Numbered from the stretch's first letter, positions 21,980-38,457 are shown. The stretch is 54,406 bases of DNA from Mizugakiibacter sediminis (GCF_000953855.2 NZ_DF970177.1:85868-140273); one strand, 5' to 3'. Notes: generated from the sequence alone by a model not told the origin. Numbers and translations: made by a program.

Positions 21980-22489
21980 ATGGACAAGCCGCAGATGCCC
22001 AGCGACGGCGAGCTGCACGCGCTGGCGCGGGTGGTGGCCGAGGCGCTGACCGAGCGCGGCCAGACGATAGTCGCCGCGGAGTCGTGCACCGGCGGTTGGA
22101 TCGCCAAGACCCTGACCGACCTGCCGGGCAGCTCGCACTGGTTCGAGTGCGGTGTGGTCGCGTACAGCTACGAGGCCAAGGAGGCGCTGCTCGGGGTCAA
22201 CCCGCACACGCTGGAACGCACCGGCGCGGTCAGCCAGGAAACCGCGGTGGAAATGGTGTCCGGCGCGCTGGCGCGGTTCGGCGCGACGGTGGCGGTGGCG
22301 GTGACCGGCATCGCCGGCCCGTCCGGCGGCACGCCCGACAAGCCGGTCGGCACGGTGTGGATCGCCTGGAAGCGCCGCGGCGGCTACGCGCGCGCCGAGC
22401 TGTTCCATTTCGGCGGCGACCGCGAGGCGGTGCGCCGGCAGACCGTGGCGCAGGCCCTCATCGGCGTGCGGAAAATCCTGACGGACTGA
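21980..22489 (+). CDS. pncC: nicotinamide-nucleotide amidohydrolase PncC (CinA C-terminal domain)
   Basis: A 169-aa stand-alone CinA C-terminal domain, which deamidates NMN to nicotinic acid mononucleotide in NAD recycling. It shows the family core [12 protein letters not shown], then [16 protein letters not shown] and [20 protein letters not shown]. The length is right for a single-domain PncC. The start at 21980 gives [11 protein letters not shown]; the sequence before it has a short GGAGTC/GAATCG word pattern and no good ribosome site. It lies 128 bases before recA, a common neighbour pair. Confidence 0.92.
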   Translation: MDKPQMPSDGELHALARVVAEALTERGQTIVAAESCTGGWIAKTLTDLPGSSHWFECGVVAYSYEAKEALLGVNPHTLERTGAVSQETAVEMVSGALARFGATVAVAVTGIAGPSGGTPDKPVGTVWIAWKRRGGYARAELFHFGGDREAVRRQTVAQALIGVRKILTD

Positions 22490-22617
22490 CGCGGCGTCGC
22501 GTACGGGTGGCGCCGGCGCCGCTGTGGGATAATCGTCGCACGCGCCGCGGCGTCGCAACCGCTGAGACCGCCGCCGCGCACAGTCACCGCTAACTCCGCC
22601 CCATCGAGGAACCGGCA

Positions 22618-23664
<1,047 letters not shown>

Positions 23665-23738
23665 CGGGCGACGGGCGCGCGGTTTGCCCGCGCGCCCGGG
23701 TCCGCCGTGCCCGCGAGGGCCGGCGCCGATCTTCCGCC

Positions 23739-24239
23739 ATGCGACGCCGCCGCGACGCCCACGACACGGACGATGCCCCGCAGCGCAGCGCCTACGACCG
23801 CGCGCTGGGCTGGCTGGCGCGCCGCGAGCAGTCGCGGCGCGAGTTGCGGGCGCGGCTCGACCGCAGCGGCTACGACGAAGACGAGACCGAGGCCGCGCTC
23901 GACCGGCTCGGCCGCGCGCAGTACCAGAGCGACGAGCGTTTCGCCGAGATGCTGGTGCGCACGCGCGTCGCGCAAGGCTACGGCCCGCGGCGCATCCGCG
24001 CCGAGTTGCGCACCCACGCCATCCCCGAGCCGACGATCCGCGCGCTGCTGGCGCAGGCCGAGGTCGACTGGGCGGCGCTGGCGCAACAACTGCTGCGGCG
24101 GCGCTACGGCCGCCCGGCGGGCGACCGCGCCGAACGCGACCGCCGCGCGCAGTTCCTCTTGCGCCGCGGCTTCGATGCCGCCACAGTAAGAACCGTCACC
24201 CACGTCGACGTGGACGATGCCGGCGCGGCCGAGGACTGA
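23739..24239 (+). CDS. recX: RecA regulatory protein RecX
   Basis: A 166-aa helical-repeat protein that limits RecA filament growth. Recognisable segments are [18 protein letters not shown] (first repeat), [23 protein letters not shown] and the C-terminal [12 protein letters not shown]. Location directly after recA is the usual arrangement. The start at 23739 ([12 protein letters not shown]) is the best of several; the conserved part begins near residue 18, so the exact start is uncertain. Confidence 0.9.
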   Translation: MRRRRDAHDTDDAPQRSAYDRALGWLARREQSRRELRARLDRSGYDEDETEAALDRLGRAQYQSDERFAEMLVRTRVAQGYGPRRIRAELRTHAIPEPTIRALLAQAEVDWAALAQQLLRRRYGRPAGDRAERDRRAQFLLRRGFDAATVRTVTHVDVDDAGAAED

Positions 24240-24413
24240 ATCCGGCCGGCGCCGCGCGCACGATCCGTCACCGCTCCGGCGGAATCCCGCTGCCGATGCT
24301 TACGCGGCCCTCCCGTCGGGCGGCGGGCGCGCAGGCCGGATTTGCCGCCGGCCCGCGGCGGGAGCGGCGCTCGTCCCTACGTGGAATCGAATCGAGCTTG
24401 CTGCCGCAACCCC

Positions 24414-27037
<2,624 letters not shown>

Positions 27038-27047
<10 letters not shown>

Positions 27048-27081
27048 GTCGAACGCGCGCCTCGGCTGAGTCGAACGCGCG
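27038..27081 (+). repeat. 22-bp tandem duplication across the alaS stop codon
   Basis: Two adjacent perfect copies (27038-27059 and 27060-27081) of a 22-base unit starting CCTCGGCTGAGTCGAACGCG. The first copy contains the last codons and TGA of alaS; the second repeats them in non-coding sequence. It looks like a recent slippage event. Confidence 0.9.
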
Positions 27082-27129
27082 AGGGTTCTCGCGGTCCAAC
27101 CATCGAGGGTGCGAATCCTGCCTCGTTAA

Positions 27130-27158
27130 TTGCGTGCGCAAGGGCCCTCGGCTAGTAT
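27130..27158 (+). promoter_or_regulatory. candidate sigma-70 promoter of csrA
   Basis: TTGCGT (27130-27135), a 17-base spacer and TAGTAT (27153-27158). It lies about 194 bases before csrA in the otherwise gene-free 27048-27351 interval, in which I see no other feature apart from the alaS-end duplication. Confidence 0.6.
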
Positions 27159-27351
27159 CCCCCGGCCGTGTCGGCCTGGGGAGTCGTCGTCACGGTCGAC
27201 GGATGCGCGGGTGAGGCCGCGTCGCCGTCGGAGCGCCCAAGCGGCGCGTCAGCGGCGAGCGGTTCGCCGGACCGTTCCTGCAAGTGCGGCTGGGGTGAGT
27301 CGCGCGGGCAGGGCAGACGGCCTGACGACATGAGCGATTAGGAGCATCGAC

Positions 27352-27558
27352 ATGCTGATTTTGACTCGCCGGGTGGGGGAAACCCTGATGATCGGTGATC
27401 AGGTGACGGTCACCGTGCTCGGCGTGAAAGGCAACCAGGTGCGCATCGGCATAAACGCGCCCAAAGACGTGGCCGTGCACCGCGAAGAGATCTACCAGCG
27501 CATCAAGCGCGAACAGGAGCATCCGGACGCGCCGGCGTCGGATTCCGAGTCGGACTGA
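27352..27558 (+). CDS. csrA: carbon storage regulator CsrA (RsmA)
   Basis: A 68-aa homodimeric RNA-binding protein that controls translation of many mRNAs by binding GGA motifs near ribosome sites. The sequence [16 protein letters not shown] and [19 protein letters not shown] is diagnostic; R44-type contacts and the beta-strand core are intact. The C-terminal acidic tail ([10 protein letters not shown]) is longer than in E. coli. AGGAG lies eight bases upstream. It follows alaS, as in many gammaproteobacteria. Confidence 0.97.
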   Translation: MLILTRRVGETLMIGDQVTVTVLGVKGNQVRIGINAPKDVAVHREEIYQRIKREQEHPDAPASDSESD

Positions 27559-27561
27559 GGC

Positions 27562-27590
27562 TTTACGCTCCACGCAGCAGCCGTTATCCT
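27562..27590 (+). promoter_or_regulatory. candidate promoter of tRNA-Ser(GCU)
   Basis: TTTACG (27562-27567), a 17-base spacer and TATCCT (27585-27590), 40 bases before the tRNA. Plausible but not strong. Confidence 0.45.
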
Positions 27591-27630
27591 TCGCGGCCTG
27601 CGATGGTTCCGCCGTGCGCGTTCGTTATCC

Positions 27631-27723
27631 GGAGAGATGCCCGAGAGGCCGAAGGGGCTCCCCTGCTAAGGGAGTATAGGGTCAAAAGCTCTATCGAGGG
27701 TTCGAATCCCTCTCTCTCCGCCA
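27631..27723 (+). tRNA. tRNA-Ser (anticodon GCU)
   Basis: A 93-nt type II tRNA with a long variable arm. The acceptor stem GGAGAGA pairs with TCTCTCC, followed by G and an encoded CCA. The anticodon GCT lies in the loop CTGCTAA; the T-loop is TTCGAAT. It decodes AGC/AGU serine. Confidence 0.95.
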
Positions 27724-27733
27724 GTTGCTGCCA

Positions 27734-27762
27734 GGGAGCCACGGCGTTCGCGCCGCGGCTCC
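27734..27762 (+). terminator. hairpin with UUCG tetraloop after tRNA-Ser
   Basis: GGAGCC and GGCTCC outer arms and CGGCG-TTCG-CGCCG inner stem-loop, with one mismatch. It is a very stable hairpin ten bases after the tRNA but lacks a T-run, so termination is only probable. The following sequence to 28014 holds no gene that I can support. Confidence 0.5.
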
Positions 27763-27919
27763 TTCGCATTCGGGCAGCCGTTCGAAATAGCCGTCTGGAC
27801 GTCTATTTGAAATTGCCGCGCGGGGTTGGTCCGAGGGCGGCGCGTTGGCGCCGGATCGCCGCGCGTGACGGCGCGAGCGCGGCGCCGCGGACCGGTTCCG
27901 CCGGGACGACGACGGGGGC

Positions 27920-27948
27920 TTGACGCCCGCACGGCATGCCGGAATAAT
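27920..27948 (+). promoter_or_regulatory. sigma-70 promoter of tRNA-Arg(ACG)
   Basis: TTGACG (27920-27925), a 17-base spacer and AATAAT (27943-27948): near-consensus, about 65 bases before the tRNA. Confidence 0.75.
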
Positions 27949-28014
27949 CTCGCGTCTCGCCGAACGGCGCGCGGGCGATTGCAGCGCGGCGGACGTCGGC
28001 GAAAAGTTTAGTGC

Positions 28015-28091
28015 GCGCCCGTAGCTCAGTTGGATAGAGTACCAGGCTACGAACTTGGTGGTCGGGAGTTCGAATCTCTCCGGGCGCGCCA
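28015..28091 (+). tRNA. tRNA-Arg (anticodon ACG)
   Basis: A 77-nt tRNA with acceptor GCGCCCG/CGGGCGC, G73 and CCA. The anticodon loop is CTACGAA (anticodon ACG, read as ICG after deamination), decoding CGN arginine codons. The T-loop is TTCGAAT. Confidence 0.95.
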
Positions 28092-28102
28092 TTTTTCGAC
28101 GG

Positions 28103-28130
28103 AACGGGGTGCTGGTCACCCCGTTTTGTT
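28103..28130 (+). terminator. intrinsic terminator after tRNA-Arg(ACG)
   Basis: AACGGGGTG and CACCCCGTT arms around CTGGT, ending in TTTTGTT. It is a clear rho-independent terminator 11 bases after the tRNA. Confidence 0.85.
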
Positions 28131-28199
28131 TGGCTCCGTCGGCCGCGGCTCGAGGTTGCAGGCGCGCGCTCGAAGCGCCCGCGTCTGCAGCCGGACCGA

Positions 28200-28228
28200 T
28201 TGACTGCAACCGGGCCCGTTCGTACTAT
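28200..28228 (+). promoter_or_regulatory. sigma-70 promoter of the tRNA-Pro...Leu cluster
   Basis: TTGACT (28200-28205), a 17-base spacer and TACTAT (28223-28228), 46 bases before tRNA-Pro. It probably drives the Pro-Arg-His-Lys run and possibly Leu, as no other strong promoter was seen between them. Confidence 0.75.
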
Positions 28229-28273
28229 TCCGAAGCTTCGGGACACTGCTCTGCCGAGAGGTCTGGAAAGCGA

Positions 28274-28350
28274 CGGGGTATAGCTCAGCCTGGTAGAGCG
28301 CCAGCTTTGGGAGCTGGACGTCGGGGGTTCGAATCCCTCTACCCCGACCA
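28274..28350 (+). tRNA. tRNA-Pro (anticodon UGG)
   Basis: A 77-nt tRNA with acceptor CGGGGTA/TACCCCG, discriminator A and CCA. The anticodon TGG sits in the loop TTTGGGA; the T-loop is TTCGAAT. It reads CCA and, with wobble, other proline codons. Confidence 0.95.
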
Positions 28351-28372
28351 CCGGCTGTACTTGCCAGAGACT

Positions 28373-28449
28373 GCGCCTGTAGCTCAACCGGATAGAGCAT
28401 CGGCCTTCTAAGCCGACGGTTGCAGGTTCGAGTCCTGTCGGGCGCGCCA
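28373..28449 (+). tRNA. tRNA-Arg (anticodon UCU)
   Basis: A 77-nt tRNA with a GCGCCTG acceptor arm opposite CGGGCGC (one G-T pair), then G and CCA. The anticodon stem is TCGGC/GCCGA and the loop CTTCTAA gives anticodon TCT, decoding AGA/AGG. Confidence 0.94.
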
Positions 28450-28470
28450 AACGTGGTCGAGAGCTTTATG

Positions 28471-28547
28471 GTGGGCGTAGCTCAGCTGGTTAGAGTACCG
28501 GATTGTGATTCCGGTTGTCGTGGGTTCGAGTCCCATCGCCCACCCCA
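28471..28547 (+). tRNA. tRNA-His (anticodon GUG)
   Basis: A 77-nt tRNA with acceptor GTGGGCG/CGCCCAC, discriminator C and encoded CCA. The anticodon GTG lies in the loop TTGTGAT. The base before the gene is a G, giving the G-1 that histidyl-tRNA synthetase requires. Confidence 0.95.
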
Positions 28548-28548
28548 A

Positions 28549-28569
28549 ATTCAGTACCATGTACTGAAT
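28549..28569 (+). repeat. perfect short palindrome between tRNA-His and tRNA-Lys
   Basis: Arms ATTCAGTAC and GTACTGAAT (9 bases each) around CAT. It starts two bases after the CCA of tRNA-His and is unusually AT-rich. It could be a processing stem or an operator; it has no T-run. Confidence 0.8.
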
Positions 28570-28584
28570 GCATGAAAACTCAGT

Positions 28585-28660
28585 GGGCCGTTAGCTCAAT
28601 TGGTAGAGCAGCGGACTCTTAATCCGTAGGTTCTAGGTTCGAGTCCTAGACGGCCCACCA
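28585..28660 (+). tRNA. tRNA-Lys (anticodon CUU)
   Basis: A 76-nt tRNA with acceptor GGGCCGT/ACGGCCC, discriminator A and CCA. The loop CTCTTAA gives anticodon CTT, which reads only AAG, the dominant Lys codon in this GC-rich DNA. Confidence 0.95.
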
Positions 28661-28726
28661 TCCTCTCCTCGGCTCGCGTGGTTCCCCAGGTGTTCGTGTC
28701 CGGCAGCATGGTGATGTCCGGGCGCA

Positions 28727-28811
28727 GCGAAAGTGGCGGAACTGGTAGACGCGCTGGATTTAGGTTCCAGTGGGGCAACCCGTGAGAGTTCGAGTCTCTC
28801 CTTTCGCACCA
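28727..28811 (+). tRNA. tRNA-Leu (anticodon UAG)
   Basis: An 85-nt type II tRNA with acceptor GCGAAAG/CTTTCGC, discriminator A and CCA. The loop TTTAGGT gives anticodon TAG; a variable arm follows. It ends 56 bases before the trigger factor start, so the two may share a transcript. Confidence 0.95.
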
Positions 28812-28867
28812 ACCCGCGCGGCGGCGGCGTGAGCCGGCGGCGGCCTTTCGCAGTTTCGGGAGTCGGC

Positions 28868-30163
28868 ATGCAAGTTTCAGTCGAGAACGTCGGCAAGCTG
28901 GAGCGCAAGCTCACGGTCAGGTTCCCCGCCGAGCAGCTGGAATCGCAGGTGCGCGAGCGCATCGTGCAGATGGGGCGCAGCGCACGCCTGAAGGGCTTCC
29001 GCCCGGGCAAGGTGCCTGCCAAGGTGATCGAGCAGCGCTTCGGCGCGCAGATCCGCGGCGAGGCGCTGTCGGACCTGATCGGCAGCACGTTCCGCGAGGC
29101 CGTGGCGAAGGAGAACCTGCGTCCGGTGGCGCCGCCGTCGATCGACACGACCGGCACGCCCGAAGGCGGCGAGATCGCCTACACGGCGACCTTCGAGGTG
29201 CTGCCCGACTTGGGCGGCGTCGACGTCTCCGCGCTGGAGATCGAGCGCGTGGTGGCCGAGGTCACCGAGGCCGACGTCGACGCGATGATCGAGACGCTGC
29301 GCCAGCAGCGCCGCAGCTTCGAGGCGGTCGAGCGCCCCTCGCAGGCGGGCGACCTGGTGCTGTTCGAGTACGCGGCGCAGACCGCCGACCGGCGCTGGCC
29401 GGAGCAGGGCCTGGAGCGCGCCGGCTCCGTGCTCGGCGGCGGCACGCTGTTCAAGGAGTTCGATGCCGCCCTGACCGGCCAGGCGGTGGGCGCCGAGCTC
29501 GAGGTCGACGTCGCCTTCCCGGCCGAGTTCCGCAACGCGGACCTGGCGGGCAAACTGGCCCGCGTCACGCTGAAGATCACCAAGGTGCAGGCGCCGAAGG
29601 TGCCCGAACTGAATGCCGACTTCATCCGCCTGTTCGGCATCAAGGACGGCACGGTGGAGTCCTTCCGCAAGGAAGTGCGTGCCAACCTGGAGCGCGAGCT
29701 CGGCAACGCCCTGCTGGGGCGCCTGAAGAACGAAGTGGCCGGCAAGCTGGCGGCCACCCGCCCGGACCTCGAGGTGCCGCGCGTGATGGTGCAGGCAGAA
29801 GCCGAGGCGATCGTCCGCGCCACCCTGCCGCAGGGCGCGCCGTTGCCGCCGGAGGCGCTGGCCGCCGCCGAGCCGCTGGCGCGCCGCCGCGTGATCGCCT
29901 CGCTGCTGATCGGCGAGATCGCCCGTCAGAACCAGCTGCGCGTGGACGGCCGGCGTGTCACCGAGCTGCTGAACGCGATCGCCTCGACCTACGAGGAGCC
30001 GCACAAGGTCATTGAACTCTACAATGCGGATCCCCAATTGATGAACGGACTGCAGAACCGCGTCCTCGAGGACCAGGTGGCGGAGTGGGTGGCGGAGCAC
30101 GCCAGGACCACCGAGAAGCGCCTGAGCTTCGACGAGGTGATGCGTCCGAACCAGGCCGCCTGA
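28868..30163 (+). CDS. tig: trigger factor
   Basis: A 431-aa ribosome-bound chaperone with peptidyl-prolyl isomerase activity that meets nascent chains at the exit tunnel. The N-terminal ribosome-docking loop GFRPGKVP is at residues 43-50; an FKBP-like PPIase domain occupies about 150-245 ([11 protein letters not shown]); the C-terminal helical chaperone arms fill the rest. The start at 28868 gives [15 protein letters not shown], the typical N-terminus. It is followed by clpP, clpX and lon, a classic order. Confidence 0.97.
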   Translation: MQVSVENVGKLERKLTVRFPAEQLESQVRERIVQMGRSARLKGFRPGKVPAKVIEQRFGAQIRGEALSDLIGSTFREAVAKENLRPVAPPSIDTTGTPEGGEIAYTATFEVLPDLGGVDVSALEIERVVAEVTEADVDAMIETLRQQRRSFEAVERPSQAGDLVLFEYAAQTADRRWPEQGLERAGSVLGGGTLFKEFDAALTGQAVGAELEVDVAFPAEFRNADLAGKLARVTLKITKVQAPKVPELNADFIRLFGIKDGTVESFRKEVRANLERELGNALLGRLKNEVAGKLAATRPDLEVPRVMVQAEAEAIVRATLPQGAPLPPEALAAAEPLARRRVIASLLIGEIARQNQLRVDGRRVTELLNAIASTYEEPHKVIELYNADPQLMNGLQNRVLEDQVAEWVAEHARTTEKRLSFDEVMRPNQAA

Positions 30164-30188
30164 GGCGGCCGCGCCCCTGGAGATCCGC

Positions 30189-30824
<636 letters not shown>

Positions 30825-30861
30825 TCGCACGCGCTTTTTCACACTTGGCGGCTTTCCGGGC

Positions 30862-30889
30862 TTGTCAGGCAGGCCCGGGAGGCTATGCT
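30862..30889 (+). promoter_or_regulatory. candidate sigma-70 promoter of clpX
   Basis: TTGTCA (30862-30867), a 16-base spacer and TATGCT (30884-30889), 35 bases before clpX. An overlapping inverted repeat (CCGGGC ... GCCCGG) lies in the spacer. Confidence 0.6.
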
Positions 30890-30924
30890 ATCCTCGCACC
30901 GCACCTAGATTTTCGGGGCCGAGC

Positions 30925-32223
<1,299 letters not shown>

Positions 32224-32269
32224 CCGCGCCCTTGATCGCGGCTGCGGCCGCCTCCACTTGACGATCCGA

Positions 32270-32304
32270 CGGCACGGGCGCAGGCTCGTGCCGCAAGCTT
32301 TTTT
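32270..32304 (+). terminator. intrinsic terminator between clpX and lon
   Basis: CGGCACG (32270-32276) and CGTGCCG (32287-32293) arms followed by CAAGC and six T. It separates clpX from lon, so lon probably has its own promoter or depends on read-through. Confidence 0.8.
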
Positions 32305-32324
32305 CTCGGGTTTCCGGAGCCACG

Positions 32325-34832
<2,508 letters not shown>

Positions 34833-34910
34833 TCGTTCGCGGACGCCCGCTGCGCCGGACCGCGGCGGGCGATCGTCAGTCCCGCAATCGCTTGCCGCCG
34901 GTTTCGAATT

Positions 34911-34936
34911 TTTGCGCGCGTTTTTGCGCGCGCAAA
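34911..34936 (+). repeat. inverted repeat in the lon-hupB gap
   Basis: TTTGCGCGCG and CGCGCGCAAA around a short T-rich loop. It is a stable hairpin without a T-run, about 80 bases after lon, and may contribute to lon 3'-end formation. Apart from this and the hupB promoter, the 34833-35167 gap holds nothing that I recognise. Confidence 0.6.
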
Positions 34937-34986
34937 CGTACAACGCGCGCACTCGCGAATCGCTGGAAAGCGCGCCACGCCTTGTG

Positions 34987-35015
34987 TTGCGCGGTATTGG
35001 GGGCGCTGGTATAAA
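34987..35015 (+). promoter_or_regulatory. sigma-70 promoter of hupB
   Basis: TTGCGC (34987-34992), a 17-base spacer and TATAAA (35010-35015). It leaves a leader of about 145 bases before hupB. Strong -10 element in otherwise GC-rich DNA. Confidence 0.75.
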
Positions 35016-35167
35016 GGCTGCGCCGTGATCAGGCCGAAGCATCGACTTCGAACGATTGCGGGGATCCGAAGCGGTATATCGAGGGGGGCCCGACTGCAGC
35101 AACCGGGTGCCGCTTCTCCCGAACGCACGCACTGCGGGCCGCACCATTCCTGAGAGGGAGTCACAGA

Positions 35168-35440
35168 ATGAACAAAGCCGATTTCGTGGCTGCTGTCGCC
35201 GACAGCACCGGCATGACCAAGGCCGACGCCGGGCGCGCCGTCGAGGCGATGCTCGAGACGATCAAGAAGTGCCTGAAGAAGGGCGACGACGTGTCGCTGG
35301 TGGGCTTCGGCACCTTCACCGTGCGCAAGCGCGCCGCGCGCAGCGGCCGCAACCCGCGCACCGGCCAGACGATCAAGATCAAGGCCTCGAAGGTTCCGGC
35401 CTTCAAGGCTGGCAAGGCGCTCAAGGACGCAATAAACTGA
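35168..35440 (+). CDS. hupB: DNA-binding protein HU-beta
   Basis: A 90-aa nucleoid protein that bends and compacts DNA as a dimer. Recognisable HU features are [11 protein letters not shown], the hinge [11 protein letters not shown] and the DNA arm [29 protein letters not shown] lies upstream of the ATG. tRNA-Val begins 11 bases after the stop, so hupB and the two tRNAs downstream are probably one transcript. Confidence 0.97.
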   Translation: MNKADFVAAVADSTGMTKADAGRAVEAMLETIKKCLKKGDDVSLVGFGTFTVRKRAARSGRNPRTGQTIKIKASKVPAFKAGKALKDAIN

Positions 35441-35451
35441 AGCGCTTTGCC

Positions 35452-35526
35452 GGGTGCTTAGCTCAGCGGTAGAGCGTCGCCCTTACAAGGCGAGGGTCGG
35501 GGGTTCGATCCCCTCAGCACCCACCA
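35452..35526 (+). tRNA. tRNA-Val (anticodon UAC)
   Basis: A 75-nt tRNA with acceptor GGGTGCT/AGCACCC, discriminator A and CCA. The loop CTTACAA gives anticodon TAC; the T-loop is TTCGATC. It directly follows hupB. Confidence 0.95.
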
Positions 35527-35532
35527 CGCCGC

Positions 35533-35609
35533 GGAGTGGTAGTTCAGACGGTTAGAATACCGGCCTGTCACGCCGGGGGTCGCGGGTTCGAGTCCCGTCC
35601 ACTCCGCCA
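35533..35609 (+). tRNA. tRNA-Asp (anticodon GUC)
   Basis: A 77-nt tRNA with acceptor GGAGTGG/CCACTCC, G73 and CCA. The loop CTGTCAC gives anticodon GTC. It is the tRNA modified through queuosine by the gluQ product encoded at 13184. Confidence 0.95.
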
Positions 35610-35617
35610 CTTACCGA

Positions 35618-35647
35618 CAAGGGCGCCCGTGCGGCGCCCTTGTCTTT
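35618..35647 (+). terminator. intrinsic terminator after tRNA-Asp
   Basis: ACAAGGGCGCC and GGCGCCCTTGT arms (11 bases each) around CGTGC, then CTTTT. It closes the hupB-tRNA unit before ppiD. Confidence 0.88.
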
Positions 35648-35691
35648 TACGGAATGCCGCCGTCGGCGGCCAGCAGCAAGCGGGCACAGCG

Positions 35692-37605
35692 ATGCTGACC
35701 AAACTGCGTGAGATGTTTTCGGGCTGGGTGTCGAAGGTCGTCTTCGGCCTGCTGGTCTTCGTGTTCTCCTTCTTCGGCATCGAATCGTATTTCGTCGCCC
35801 GCACCGACACCTTCGTGGCCAAGGTGAACGGCCACGAGGTCAGCCAGCAGGACTTCCGCACGGCGATGGACAACTTCCGCCAGCGCGCGCTGCAGCAGAG
35901 CGGCGGCAAGCTGGACGGCAGCTACTTCGAGAAGCCCGAAGTGAAGCGCCAGGTGCTGGATGCGCTGATCGACCGCCAGCTGGTGTTGCAGGCCGGCGAC
36001 AAGCTGGGGGCGGCGGTGTCCGACGCGCAGGTGCGCGACGCCATCGCGGCGATTCCCGCGTTCCAGATCGACGGCAAGTTCGATGACGGCACCTATCGCG
36101 CCGTGCTCGCCTCGCAGGGCATGTCGCCGCTGACGTTCCAGGAACGCGTGCGCTCGGATCTGCAGGCCGAAGTCCTGCCGCAGGCGATCGGCGCCAGCGC
36201 CCTCGCCACCGACGCCGACGTCGACGCCTACCTGCGCCTGCGCGGTCAGACCCGCGACATCCGCTACGCCTTGTTGCCCGCGCCCGCGGTGGGCGACGGC
36301 GCGGTGAGCGACGACGAGATCGCCGCCTACTACAAGGCGCATCCGTCCGACTTCATGAATCCGGAGACGGTGGCGCTGCAGTACCTCGAGTTGAACGCCG
36401 CCGACCTCAAGGTCGACGCGACGGTCGACGACGAATCGCTGCGGAAGCGCTACGAGGAAGAGAAGCAGCGCTTCGTGCTGCCCGAGCAGCGGCTGGTTTC
36501 GCACATCCTGGTGAAGGTGCCGGCGAACGCGACGCCGGCGCAGCAGAAGGCGGCGCTGGAAAAGGCGCAGAAACTGGACGCCGAGGCGAAGGCGCCCGGC
36601 GCCGACTTCGCCAAGCTCGCCGAGCAGTATTCCGACGACCTCGGCTCCAAGCGCCAGGGCGGCGACCTCGGCTGGATCAGCAAGGGCGAAACCGACCCCG
36701 CGTTCGAGTCGGCGCTGTTCGCGCTGCAGAAGGGGCAGATTTCCGCCCCCGTGCTGTCCAGCGAGGGCTACCACGTGATCTGGCTGCGCGACGTGCGCTC
36801 GGGCCAGGCCAAGCCGTTCGAGGAGGTGAAGGACGATCTGGCCAAGCAGATGCTGGACTCCGAGCGCGAGCGCAAGTTCAGCGAGGTGGCCGGCAAGCTG
36901 ACCGACCTGATCTACCAGGACCCGAGCTCGCTGGAACCCGCGGCCAAGGCGCTCGGCCTGACCATCCAGACCACGCCGCCGTTCACCCGCAGCGGCGGCG
37001 CAGGCATCGCGGCCAATCCGAAGGTGGTGGAGGCGGCGTTCTCCAACGGCGTGCTGGTCGAGGGCAACACCTCCGATCCGGTCGAACTGGGGCCGAACCA
37101 CATCGTGGTGGTGCACGTCGCCAAGCACACGCCGGCGACACCGAAGCCGCTGGCCGAGGTGCGCGACGTCATCCGTCAGCGCGTGCTGACCGAACGCGCC
37201 GAAGCCGCGGCGAAGCAGCGCGCCGACGCGCTGTACGCGAAGCTGCGGCAGGACGGCGACCTGGCCGCCGTCGCCGCCGAGGCGGGCGTGCAGGTGCAGA
37301 CTGCGGCCGGCGTCGGCCGCGACGCGCAGCAGCCGGATGCGGCGCTGGTCGAAGCCGTGTTCCGCATGCCGTATCCGGCCGGCGGCAAGCCCGGCACCGC
37401 GCTGGTGCCGCTGGCGCACGGCGCCTTCGCGCTGGTCGCGCTGGATGCGGTGCACGCCGGCGATCCGGCCAAGGTCGCGCCGGCGGAGCGGGCGATGCTG
37501 CGCCAGCAACTGGCCCGGCTCTACGGCACGGAGGCGGCGCGCGAATTCATTGCCGCGCTGCGCAGCGGCGCCAAGATCGATGTCGCGGAAGACCGCATGC
37601 AGTGA
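35692..37605 (+). CDS. ppiD: periplasmic folding chaperone / prolyl isomerase PpiD
   Basis: A 637-aa inner-membrane-anchored periplasmic chaperone that helps proteins leaving the Sec translocon. One N-terminal membrane helix (about 12-32, SKVVFGLLVFVFSFFGIES) is followed by a SurA-N-like domain (FVAKVNGHEVSQQDFRTAM) and a parvulin domain at about 260-362 (LVSHILVKVP ... GGDLGWISKGETDPAFE). The C-terminal half is the PpiD-specific region. The start at 35692 (MLTKLREMFSGWV) is typical; upstream in-frame codons run through tRNA-Asp. Location after hupB matches E. coli. Confidence 0.95.
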   Translation: MLTKLREMFSGWVSKVVFGLLVFVFSFFGIESYFVARTDTFVAKVNGHEVSQQDFRTAMDNFRQRALQQSGGKLDGSYFEKPEVKRQVLDALIDRQLVLQAGDKLGAAVSDAQVRDAIAAIPAFQIDGKFDDGTYRAVLASQGMSPLTFQERVRSDLQAEVLPQAIGASALATDADVDAYLRLRGQTRDIRYALLPAPAVGDGAVSDDEIAAYYKAHPSDFMNPETVALQYLELNAADLKVDATVDDESLRKRYEEEKQRFVLPEQRLVSHILVKVPANATPAQQKAALEKAQKLDAEAKAPGADFAKLAEQYSDDLGSKRQGGDLGWISKGETDPAFESALFALQKGQISAPVLSSEGYHVIWLRDVRSGQAKPFEEVKDDLAKQMLDSERERKFSEVAGKLTDLIYQDPSSLEPAAKALGLTIQTTPPFTRSGGAGIAANPKVVEAAFSNGVLVEGNTSDPVELGPNHIVVVHVAKHTPATPKPLAEVRDVIRQRVLTERAEAAAKQRADALYAKLRQDGDLAAVAAEAGVQVQTAAGVGRDAQQPDAALVEAVFRMPYPAGGKPGTALVPLAHGAFALVALDAVHAGDPAKVAPAERAMLRQQLARLYGTEAAREFIAALRSGAKIDVAEDRMQ

Positions 37606-37624
37606 CGGTGCGGAAATCCCGTGC

Positions 37625-37660
37625 AACGAAAAGGGGCCGCGATCGCGGCCCCTTTTCGTT
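37625..37660. terminator. bidirectional terminator between ppiD and fabI
   Basis: A perfect 36-base palindrome: AACGAAAAGGGGCCGCGA and its complement. It carries A and T runs on both sides, so it can end transcription of ppiD (plus) and fabI (minus), which converge here. Confidence 0.9.
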
Positions 37661-37677
37661 CGCGCCGGCGGCGGGCG

Positions 37678-38457
37678 TTACAGCGCCATGCCGAGGATGT
37701 TGTAGCCGGCGTCCACGTAGGTGACTTCGCCGGTGATGCCGGAGGCGAGGTCGGAACAGAGGAAGGCGGCCACGTTGCCGACTTCTTCGATGGTGACGCT
37801 GCGGCGCAGCGGCGCGGTGTTCTCCGCGTACTCCAGCATCTTGCGGAAGCCGGAGATGCCGGCCGCGGCGAGGGTCTTGATCGGACCCGCCGAGATCGCG
37901 TTGACGCGCGTGCCGTGCGGGCCCAGGCTGGCGGCGAGATAGCGCACGTTGGCCTCGAGGCTGGCCTTGGCCAGGCCCATCACGTTGTAGTTGGCGACCA
38001 CGCGCGGCCCGCCCAGGTAGGTCAGCGTGACGATGGCGCCGGCGCGGCCCTGCATCATCGGCCGCGCTCCCTTGGCCAGCGCCGCCAGGCTGTAGCTGGA
38101 GATGTCGTGGGCGATGGTGAACGCCTCGCGGGTCAGGCCGTCCAGGAAGTCGCCCTGGATCGCCTCGCGCGGCGCGAACGCCACCGAGTGCACCAGGATG
38201 TCGAAGCCGTCCCAGTGCCGGCCCAGCGCCTCGTACATGGCGTCGATCTGCGCATCCTCGGCGACGTCGCAGGGGAGCACGATGTTGGAGCCGAACTCCG
38301 CGGCCGCTTCCTCGACGCGGCTCTTCAGCTTGTCGTTCTGGTAGGTGAAGGCGAGCTGCGCGCCTTCGCGGTGCATCGCGTTGGCGATGCCCCAGGCGAT
38401 CGAGCGCTGACTGGCGATGCCCACGATCAGGGCGCGCTTGCCGTGCAGAAATCCCAT
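37678..38457 (-). CDS. fabI: enoyl-[acyl-carrier-protein] reductase (NADH)
   Basis: A 259-aa SDR that performs the last reduction of each fatty-acid elongation cycle. The cofactor motif [13 protein letters not shown] is at residues 13-25; catalytic Y147 (TLTYLGG), Y157 and K164 (YNVMGLAKA) are at the positions expected for FabI. FabI is the target of triclosan-type inhibitors; nothing in the sequence suggests resistance. It faces ppiD across a shared terminator. Confidence 0.96.
   Translation of the reverse strand: MGFLHGKRALIVGIASQRSIAWGIANAMHREGAQLAFTYQNDKLKSRVEEAAAEFGSNIVLPCDVAEDAQIDAMYEALGRHWDGFDILVHSVAFAPREAIQGDFLDGLTREAFTIAHDISSYSLAALAKGARPMMQGRAGAIVTLTYLGGPRVVANYNVMGLAKASLEANVRYLAASLGPHGTRVNAISAGPIKTLAAAGISGFRKMLEYAENTAPLRRSVTIEEVGNVAAFLCSDLASGITGEVTYVDAGYNILGMAL

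Noticed and set aside
27102..27125. A T-arm-like segment (GGGTGCGAATCCTGCC) suggesting a tRNA remnant after alaS
   Set aside because: The stem pairs only partly, no acceptor or anticodon arm is present and there is no CCA.
32231..32258. CTTGATC-N13-CCTCCA as a sigma-32 promoter for lon
   Set aside because: The match is partial and a strong terminator (32270-32304) lies between it and lon, so it would not serve lon directly.
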